DNA of 64,000 nucleotides from Neoceratodus forsteri. Taxonomy: Eukaryota > Chordata > Ceratodontiformes > Ceratodontidae. Below are positions 57,972-64,000 of this stretch, piece by piece (position 1 is the first letter of the stretch; each line of letters opens with the position of its first letter). Where the stretch lies: the NCBI GenBank assembly GCA_016271365.2, contig CM057456.1, positions 884,116,001-884,180,000 on the forward strand. The letters run 5' to 3'. The notes beneath the pieces were generated by a model. The model searched no databases, was not told where the DNA came from, and saw nothing but the letters and a program-made list of their open reading frames with translations. The position numbers and the translations under genes were made by a program.

Positions 57972-58286
57972 TCATAGAGATCTAGATACAGCACCATCCT
58001 GGTTCTGCCAGTCTTCAGGTGGCCTTGTTCCCTGTTGATAAAGTGAGACAAACAGCGAGAGGACTCTGGTATGACAACATATGGCAATAAGATGTTCTGG
58101 AAAGGAGATATGCTCTAAGGCATAGGTGGCATACCTTTTATAAATTTTAAATAACTTTTTGTCCCTGCTTTCCAATCTTTGTCCCCAAGATACAGGAGCA
58201 CATAGCCATTCAGCAGTCTTTCGTGTCTCCCCTCTTCTCTCTCGAGCTATTTTCTCTCGGTGCCTATAGATCTGTTGGTCAATCAA
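57972..58286 (-). CDS. LINE-C N-terminal open frame of unknown function
   Basis: A 104-codon minus-strand frame at the 5' end of LINE-C, highly basic at first ('HREKIARERRGETRKTAEWL'), with no domain I recognise. Its place fits a small ORF1 or the leader of ORF2. Twenty or so nucleotides before it lies the target duplication, so it is close to the element's true 5' end. Confidence 0.4.
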   Translation of the reverse strand: MIDQQIYRHREKIARERRGETRKTAEWLCAPVSWGQRLESRDKKLFKIYKRYATYALEHISFPEHLIAICCHTRVLSLFVSLYQQGTRPPEDWQNQDGAVSRSL

Positions 58287-58298
58287 ATGTTGGTCTAG

Positions 58299-58315
58299 AT
58301 GTCAGCTGGGCTCCT
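58299..58315. repeat. target duplication of LINE-C, 5' side
   Basis: ATGTCAGCTGGGCTCCT, matching 54327-54344 with one missing base. Confidence 0.7.
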
Positions 58316-59060
58316 ATGAAGGTGAGCAGCTGGGTGGGTTCCAGGTGAGACTTCTTTAGATTCACCAGGAATCCCAGAGACTCTAACGTATGCTCTATAA
58401 GGTAAAGGGACTCCTTAAACTGACAAGGAGACTTTGCCATTATGAGCCAGTCATCTAGACAGGGATACAGAGTGACACCCAGTTTCCTGAGGTGTGCTGC
58501 TACCATTGTGAGGCACTTGGTAAAGACTCTTTGGGCTGAGGACAGACCAAAGGGCATTGTGGCAAACTGATAGTGGCCCAAAGGGAGTTTGAATCAGAGA
58601 AACTTCCTGCGAGACCTCCTTATAGGTATGTGGAAGTAAGCGTCCTTTAGGTCCAGGGAAGCTAGCCAGTCTCCCTGCTGTAAGGACTGTATGACTAGTG
58701 ACAGAGTGACCATCTTAAATTTGTTTTTTTCCAGGTGTTTGTTTAAATATCTGAGATCTAAGATAGATCACCACTCCCCAGTTTTCTTTTGTGTCAGAAA
58801 GCACCTGGAGTAGAGGCCTTTGCCCTTCTCGTGGGCCGGAACCCTCTCCACTGATCATAGAGCTAGAAGGTTTTTTACCTCCAATTCCAACAGTAGCACC
58901 TGTGTTGGGAACAGAGGTTTTGACACCTGGGTACACTTGAGGTCTGGCATCTGCTTGAACTGTAGTGGCAAACCCTTCTCCACTATCTCCATAACCCACC
59001 TGTCCGATGTAATGAGGGACCAGTTCTAAAGATAGTGGGAGAGTCTGCCTCCTACCAGGA
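58300..59060 (-). pseudogene. DIRS-B reverse transcriptase, palm part
   Basis: From about 59060 the DIRS pol opening 'VGGRLSHYL' is followed, with stops and shifts, by the palm: 'WLASLDLKDAYFHIPI' (first Asp, about 58650), 'FATMPFGLSSAQRVFTKCL' (58570), 'LYPCLDDWLIMAKS' (catalytic box with Cys in place of Leu before LDD, about 58465), and 'FLVNLKKSHLEPTQLLTFIGAQL' (58370-58310). LINE-C interrupts it there, and it resumes at 54344. Confidence 0.85.
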
Positions 59061-59086
59061 GTGGGGAGGCGACCTGGACACTCACA

Positions 59087-59860
59087 TCAGGACTTATACT
59101 GCAAAGCTGCAGGCTGGATAGAGGTGACCCTTCTGCCCCTCCCTCTGAAAGACCTTCTGTACTGAAAAAAGTCAGATTGGGGATAAGGAGTGTAAGGCCT
59201 GGGAAAAAAACTTCTGCCCCTACTGCCCATGGGTCGGGATCTCTGTGGGGCAGTAGGCTTAGGTTTAGAGGAGTGACTCTGCCAGGAGGCCTTGTACTCA
59301 TCAACCTTTATCATGTAGTCAGTCATTCTGGAATCAAACAACATGTTTTGATCAAAGGGAAAATCCATGACCTTAGACTAGGTGTCTGGGGTCAGACTGG
59401 TAGTTCTAAGCCAGGCAAAATGCCTCAGAGAGATGGCATGGGCCACTGCCCTGGAGGTGGCATCATTGTTGTCATCTGCCATGTGGAATTGGTAGTTGGT
59501 AGCTTCCAGGTCAGTTTTTGCCATATCCACCAGCTCCTGCACCATAGTATCTGTCCCATTGTGGGCAATGGCCAGGACAGACTTCCATAGAGCTTTTTGA
59601 TATTTGGCTGTGAAAGCCATATATGAAGAAAGTCTGATCAGCAGGGAAGCTGTGGCATACATTTTCTTAGCTATAAAGTCAATTTTCTTGGAGTCCTTGT
59701 CCAGAGGTATAGGGGACAAGGAGGCCCCAGCTTTCTCACAAACTGCCTGCTGTACTATACTCTCATGGCTAGGGTGTACAGACAGAAACTTAGTACCCAT
59801 TCTAGACAGTCTGTATTTTTTCTCGACCCATTTGTCAACCCCTGCAACAGAAGTTGGGGT
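59087..59860 (-). pseudogene. DIRS-B gag-like protein, one internal stop
   Basis: The frame runs from about 59860 through 59087 with a single TAG at 59378-59380. It has the pattern 'DKDSKKIDFIAKKMYATASLLIRLSSYMAFTAKYQKALW' shared with DIRS-C and D, 'FDQNMLFDSRMTDYMIKVDEYK', and a basic Arg/Phe-rich tail ('RSRPMGSRGRSFF', 'YRRSFRGRGRR') typical of an RNA-binding end. Upstream, hairpin-rich foreign sequence (59870-60215) separates it from a Lys-rich frame (60425-60228) that may be its original N terminus. Confidence 0.75.
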
Positions 59861-59875
59861 TTTAAGCCTACCGGG

Positions 59876-60116
59876 TCATAATGTCATATGCTTAATAGCA
59901 TACGACATTATAGCTAACCCGAAGCAGCGCTGTCCATGACAGTGAATGGTGCAATACCGCATATACTGCTGTACACGGTATTGCACCATTCACACAATCC
60001 CAGGCAGAGGATAAGGCCTCTGCTGGGAGTGAGTTCCACTGAGATTCTGCTGTGGCTCACTGGACTGAGCCACAGTAGCAGGAACCCTGGGACTGGGTTT
60101 GATTCCCGGTCCCAGA
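59876..60116. repeat. cluster of five consecutive hairpins with a tRNA-like end
   Basis: Stems: 59878-59891/59898-59911 (13 of 14); 59942-59959/59976-59993 (18 of 18, GTGAATGGTGCAATACCG); 60004-60010/60017-60023 (7 of 7); 60047-60059/60066-60079 (about 11 bp); 60087-60097/60105-60115 (10 of 11). The last two overlap a box A-like TGGCTCACTGG (60053) and a box B-like GGGTTTGATTCC (60095), so the right part is SINE- or tRNA-like. It sits within the 5' part of DIRS-B. Confidence 0.75.
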
Positions 60117-60227
60117 CATTTTATTGTTTTACAACATTGTGCACTCCTCAAGGTAATCCCCTCCGGAGTTGAGAATCCTTAAGGGGGGGTTCGCTCAAGC
60201 TCCCTTTTTTCATCACTTTTATATATT

Positions 60228-60425
60228 TTAATTTGTGAGGAACTTCATCAGCTCCTTTAGAAGCTTTATTTTTTGACTGGGATCTGGAGGCTTCATCAGC
60301 ACCCCGCTTACATTTCTATTGTTACTTCTTTTAGACGGCCCCTCATTGGTAGCCTTTGATTTTTCCTCAGCCATACTATTTATTAGGTTCCTTTGCTGTG
60401 TGCTAATTTTACAAAGAGAACCCAT
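60228..60425 (-). pseudogene. possible N-terminal piece of DIRS-B gag
   Basis: A 65-codon minus-strand frame, Lys/Ser-rich, upstream of the gag-like frame and separated from it by the hairpin cluster. No motif confirms it. Position and basic composition are the only support. Confidence 0.3.
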
Positions 60426-60429
60426 GAAT

Positions 60430-60740
60430 CTGGACCAAAATAAAACTGAGCACAGGTTTCTGTGAAATGCAACAAAGCCAGTCCTGTGACAGTTTAATAA
60501 ACTCTGTCTGTTTCTGTTTATTATTATTATTTTTTTTTTTTTCTTGTAGTACTGGGAATCTATTTCAATGCCAATCTTATAGAGAACCCAACAATACTAG
60601 TCAAACTGCACACAGGTTTCTGTTGATGCTGTGAAGCCAGTCCTGTGACAGTTGACACTTTTAGGTTCAGTTTTAATTGTGGGAATCTCTGATCCTGCCA
60701 ATCCTCAGAGAACCCAGCAGCAACTGTCAAACTTTGAAAT
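60430..60740. repeat. tandem duplication in the DIRS-B leader
   Basis: GCACAGGTTTCTGTG ... AAGCCAGTCCTGTGACAGTT (60452-60500) recurs as CACACAGGTTTCTGTTGATG ... AAGCCAGTCCTGTGACAGTT (60609-60655). Matching AGAGAACCCA/CTGTCAAAC blocks follow the two copies. The period is about 155 bp. Confidence 0.65.
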
Positions 60741-60837
60741 ACAATTGGTTGCCCTGCGGTAGAACCCGTGAGGTCTGAGGTTAAAAATAAGGCAACACAC
60801 AAAAATCTGATGGTTCCTTCATGAATTACATTAAAAA

Positions 60838-61150
60838 GTAGTAGTAGTAATATATTTTATTCAGGACAATGCCATGAAATGGATAAAACACCAATGAGCA
60901 AATTCATTTTCAAGGTGATCCAGTTATGCATTCATACAGTTGAAGAGAAGAACCATCGAAATTAAGTATCCACATTAAAAAACTAATATAATTTAAGCAG
61001 ATGCAGTAAAAATAATGTAAAAATAACGCAGTTGCGGTAAAAATAACACAAATGCCTGAAAAAACACAACCGTTAAAAAAAGTAAATTTACACTCAGCAT
61101 ACTAAAAAATTAAATTTGAGGAAAACTTTACCAAGATAAGCGAATAGGAG
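60838..61150 (-). repeat. possible LINE/SINE 3' end within the DIRS-B leader
   Basis: AGTAGTAGTAGTAATATATTTTATT resembles the minus-strand 3' ends of LINE-A and LINE-C. The rest is A-rich and non-coding. Low confidence. Confidence 0.3.
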
Positions 61151-61177
61151 GCTGTCAACAAGGCAAGTTTAGAGGCA

Positions 61178-61360
61178 CCTCAGGGGCAATATAGCGCAGT
61201 GGTCTCAGGCTCTGAGCTGCAAATCTGGTGACATCCAGCAGACCAGACCTGGGTTTGAATCCCACAGCTTCCACTTGCATACTGTGTGACCCTGAGCAAG
61301 TCATTTAACTTCCCTGTGCTCCCAGGTTGCTCCTGTAAAAAAGCTTTCAGCTTAGTGTGC
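61178..61360 (+). mobile_element. MIR/CORE-like tRNA-derived SINE
   Basis: Box A TAGCGCAGTGG (61192-61202) and box B GGTTTGAATCC (61252-61262), then the CORE-type CACTTGCATACTGTGTGACC and TGAGCAAGTCATTTAACTTC, ending near TCCTGTAAAAAAGC. Order and spacing follow the MIR plan. Relative of 18750-18976. Confidence 0.85.
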
Positions 61361-61389
61361 TACTTCTGGTTAAACAACTAAAAATAAGA

Positions 61390-61586
61390 AAATGTTGCTC
61401 AGTCAGCGGAGAAAAAGTTCTGAAGCCCTTCATGCTGCTCTCACTCAGCTCACTCCCCTCCTGTTTTTTGATTGGCTAATGCCCACGCTCAGTTAAATAA
61501 ATTCTCTTAAAGGCATACCTCTGGGGTAATTGCACCTATCCAGCTAACTACTATAGTTACTGATGCTAAAGGACTCCTGGGGTAAT
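61390..61586 (-). repeat. DIRS-B inverted terminal repeat (5' end of element)
   Basis: Reverse complement of 51663-51875, ending CCTGGGGTAA at 61585, after which LINE-A sequence (AATATGTAAAGG) resumes. Confidence 0.85.
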
Positions 61587-62815
61587 AATATGTAAAGGTA
61601 TATTTACAACTTTTGGAGCATCAAAACATTCTATGTTCTGTACTCTCAGAAATGAATCAATATAAATATTAAATAAAGTAGGCGCAAGTAGACAGCCTTG
61701 TTTGACGCCACTACCAGAGGAAAATAATTTGGAGCTATTACCTTGTGTGTTGTATCTTACAGCAGTGAAGGTTTTAGAATATAATAGTATAATGGGGCTA
61801 AGATATTAGCTGGAATACCCTGATCATGTAAAGTGTGCCATAAAGTGTTTCTGTTAACAGAATTGAAATCCTGCAAGAAATCTATAAAAAGAGCAAAGAA
61901 TTAAGATTTTTTAAGATGCACATATTTTTCATTCAGATATGTGAAGCAAAAGAAATTATCGGTAGTGGAGAAATGATGTCTAAATCCAGCTTGAAATTTG
62001 GACAATGGGGCATTATCTTCAAGTCAGATATGTCATTTGACCAATAAAATTTTTAGAAAATATCTTAGAGCTAATGTCAAGTAAACTGATTGGCCGAAAA
62101 TTTGCAGGCATATAATAGCTGCCTTTCTTTTGAATGGGCACTACGATATTTCTTGTCTAAGAAGCTGGAATAAAATTATGTGTGTGGCATAGACTGAAGA
62201 AAGTAGTTAATATAGGTGCTCAGAACATAAGATATTGTTTATATAACTCACCCGGGATCTGGTTGGGGCCTGGAGCTTTTTTTGGATGCAAGAGATTTTA
62301 TAGCCTCTTCCACTTCTAATTGAGAGAACCTGTGGGGAGTATATATTACTTTTTGTAAGATGTTATCTGCTGCATTTAAAGTTTTAGAGGCTTCATTTTT
62401 ATCAAAAATATTCTTAAAATGGTTAACCCATACTTCTTTGGAAATATATATGTGAAGGGATTCCGAGTGCTCACAGGTTCCTTCTGCTACTAACCTCCAG
62501 AATTTTTGAATATCATTATCTTGAATAACCTCATACATAATTAACCATCTCTTGTGTCTGTATTCCTGCTTTTTAAGGTTAATAATTTTTTTATAGTTTA
62601 ATCTGGATGTTTTAAACATAGAGAAATTCTCTTTTGTAGGCATTCTCTTTGCTTTCCGTATTAGACTTCTTAACTCTTTTTTTGGCTCTTCTGCATTCAT
62701 CATCAAACCATGTTCTTAACGATTTGGAGTTATTATGTGTTGAATATATTCTGGATTTAATATTCACAGAGAGTTGGATCAGCAAGTTGTCCATCTGAGC
62801 CCAGATATTCAAACT
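61587..62815 (-). pseudogene. LINE-A linker and RT 5' part
   Basis: At 62812-62250: 'LRTWFDDECRRAKKRVKK', 'YKKIINLKKQEYRHKRW', 'FWRLVAEGTCEHSESLHIYISKEVW', and 'EVEEAIKSLASKKSSRPQPDPG', the lead-in to RT. Below that, in shifting frames, are RT finger and palm segments ending '...NIPLHI' at 61590, just before the catalytic box on the other side of DIRS-B. Confidence 0.75.
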
Positions 62816-63235
62816 GCACCAGACTGTGGCGTAAGCCTGGGCACAGTTTAACTTGGCTGCGCAGGGGCATGGACTGGGTGATATTCAATGGAGCTGTGCC
62901 ATGGCTCAGCATTGTTGAATATCGCACCCTGGCCACCCGCAGTGCACATGGCACAGTGGCACTGCACCAGCGCCAGTGGCCAGAGTGGAGCATGGGGATG
63001 CGCTAGCGCAAGTTCCATTGCGCAAGGTGCAACAACCGCAATATTCAAAAGTTGACATGCAAATGGGGCCATAATGTATGCAAGGAGCAGATGGGGCCAT
63101 TTGCATGTCATTATGGCCCCATTTGCATGCAGGTGCACTGATCCCTGATGACTTGTGCCTGGCACCCTGCCAGGCAGCAGCCGTCAGGGACCGATGCCCC
63201 TTGCAGCGTGGCACTGTGCCCCACAGCCCGATTGT
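62816..63235. repeat. non-coding repeat flank of the tandem array
   Basis: GC-moderate DNA with short palindromes, e.g. GGGGCCATTTGCATGTCATT next to its inverse (63060-63130), and GATATTCAA/TTGAATATC (about 62880-62925). No protein is supported. Confidence 0.5.
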
Positions 63236-63240
63236 GGGCT

Positions 63241-63715
63241 GAATTAAAATAAAATAAACTGCTATCCCTGGTGGTCCAGTGGACCTGTCTGCCCGATCGT
63301 GGGCTGAAGTAAAGTAAAATTCACCGCTATCCCTGGTGGTCCAGTGGACCTGTCTGCCAGATCACGGGCTTAAGTAAAAATAGAAAGATGGACAGTGGAC
63401 ACTGGACCACCAGGGATAGCAGTTAATTTTACTTTACTTCAGCCTGCGATCGGCCGGGCAGCAGTCCACTGGACCACCAGGGATAGAGGTTTCTCTTTTT
63501 CTTACTTCAGCCCATGATCGGTCAGGCAGCAGTCCACTGGACCACCAGGGATATAGGATTCAATCCTTTTTGTACTGAAGCCCGCGATTGGGAAGACAGC
63601 AGTCCACTGGACCACCAGGGATATAGGACAAATAAGTTTATTTACTTAGCCCGTGATCGGTCAGGCAGCGGTCCACTGGACTACCAGGAATGTAGGATGT
63701 TTTCTTTATGTCACT
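63241..63715. repeat. tandem array of 65-69-bp units with an orientation switch
   Basis: CTATCCCTGGTGGTCCAGTG starts units at 63262 and 63327 in one orientation. The reverse complement (CACTGGACCACCAGGGATAG) recurs at about 63399, 63467, 63535, 63604 and 63673. Each unit also has a (G/C)CGATC(G/A)TGGGCT(G/T)AAGTAAA-like spacer. The switch lies at about 63380-63397. Confidence 0.9.
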
Positions 63716-64000
63716 AATGCCTGCAATCAGGCATGGGGAGGCGCCACCACGGAGGTGCAGCTGGAGCTCGGGTGGCCACCCACAGGTGGCAGCTGCCATG
63801 TTAGCCCTGCAATGCGACTAGCTCACCTGTGGTGACCAGCCCGTTGCTTCCCTTTTTGAAGCAACTTTGTGCTGGCACAGGTAGGGGTTGCGCATGCATG
63901 GCTCTGCACATCCCAGGCTAAATATCGGGCTGTGCAGAGTATGCATGGGCACCCCCCCACCTGCGCCTGCATACATTACTGATGTCCTCCGATGCATCAG
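63716..64000. other. unassigned edge of window
   Basis: CG-moderate sequence with AAATATCGGGCTG near 63920, echoing GATATTCAATGG near 62880. It may be the opposite terminus of the element carrying the array. No gene is supported. Confidence 0.4.

Larger units (their letters stand above)
54345..58298 (-). mobile_element. LINE-C: near full-length APE-type LINE
   Basis: A 3.95-kb minus-strand LINE inside the DIRS-B RT, flanked by a 17-18-bp duplication. Domain order: an N-terminal segment of unknown role (58286-57972), APE endonuclease (about 57880-57050), linker and RT (56750-55600), thumb and C-terminal region (55670-54780), and a Cys/His end (about 54740). The 3' end (AGTCAAGTAATAGTTTATTG) is like LINE-A. 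I place it in the I/Jockey-related LINEs (Vingi-like) with limited certainty. Confidence 0.8.
51663..61586 (-). mobile_element. DIRS-B: DIRS-like retrotransposon, interrupted by LINE-C
   Basis: Minus strand. The termini 51663-51875 and about 61390-61586 are inverted copies (shared ACTATAGTTACTGATGCTAA, GGCATACCTCTGG and AACAGGAGGGGAATGAGCTGAGTGAGAG in pieces). The internal complementary region is at 52067-52160. Without LINE-C it is about 6 kb, like DIRS-C. The order on the minus strand is gag-like (59860 to 59087), RT (59060 to 58300 and 54344 to 54100), RNase H (54095 to 53661), recombinase (53661 to 52290). The terminal sequence is unrelated to DIRS-A/C, so it is a separate family. Confidence 0.9.
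50262..62815 (-). mobile_element. LINE-A: APE-type LINE split by DIRS-B
   Basis: The 3' half is at 50262-51662 and the upstream half at 61587-62815, both minus strand. Abutting them continues the RT from '...NIPLHI' into 'LAYADDLVLFSLTKKGLQ', the catalytic box, without a target duplication. The 3' end (AGTAATAGAAAATCTTTATTG) resembles that of LINE-C, so the two belong to one family. The 5' end is lost before the endonuclease. Confidence 0.8.

Noticed and set aside
63241..63715. Evenly spaced repeats that look like a CRISPR array
   Set aside because: Spacers are themselves repeated, units change orientation and the setting is vertebrate retroelement DNA. It is a minisatellite.

Overview
The window is vertebrate nuclear DNA made almost wholly of transposable-element copies. 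No host gene could be recognised. The mix is DIRS-type tyrosine-recombinase retrotransposons, CR1 and L2-like LINEs, L1-type LINEs, a second APE-type LINE family, a Tc1 transposon, MIR/CORE-like and other tRNA-derived SINEs, short foldback elements and long (TA)n runs. That mix fits a large-genome amphibian, perhaps a caecilian. This is inference from repeat content, not a species call. Nearly every coding region is frameshifted or stopped.

Layout. 1-3.5 kb: DIRS scraps around an L1 ORF2 remnant (minus) that was split by an ORF1-only L1 with a 14-bp target duplication. 4.1-15.9 kb: CR1 fragments (minus) interrupted by a decayed DIRS element (DIRS-A, 5392-10474), a TA-flanked foldback element and an element with long inverted arms. 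15.9-22.5 kb: mostly unassigned AT-rich DNA with a hairpin element, a MIR-like SINE and a two-orientation minisatellite. 22.5-32.5 kb: an old DIRS (DIRS-D, plus) split by a younger, CpG-rich DIRS (DIRS-C, 23476-29365) that keeps both inverted termini and the internal complementary region. 32.5-35.8 kb: a CR1 (plus) carrying a SINE. 36-50 kb: LINE ends, a Tc1 inserted in a (TA)n tract, foldback elements, an L2-like LINE, a hairpin-rich tandem array and microsatellites. 50.2-62.8 kb: a three-level nest, with a minus-strand LINE (LINE-A) split by a minus-strand DIRS (DIRS-B, about 51663-61586), itself split by a 3.95-kb LINE (LINE-C, 54345-58298). 62.8-64 kb: a tandem array of 65-69-bp units whose orientation flips midway.

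How the parts relate. The elements use one another as targets, so their order of arrival can be read: L1, then half-L1; DIRS-D, then DIRS-C; LINE-A, then DIRS-B, then LINE-C; (TA)n next to a MITE, then Tc1. In DIRS-A, B and C the order is gag-like region, RT, RNase H, a region placed like the DIRS methyltransferase, tyrosine recombinase, internal complementary region. An L2-like LINE and a tRNA-derived SINE share about 85 bp of 3' tail, which suggests a LINE/SINE mobilisation pair.
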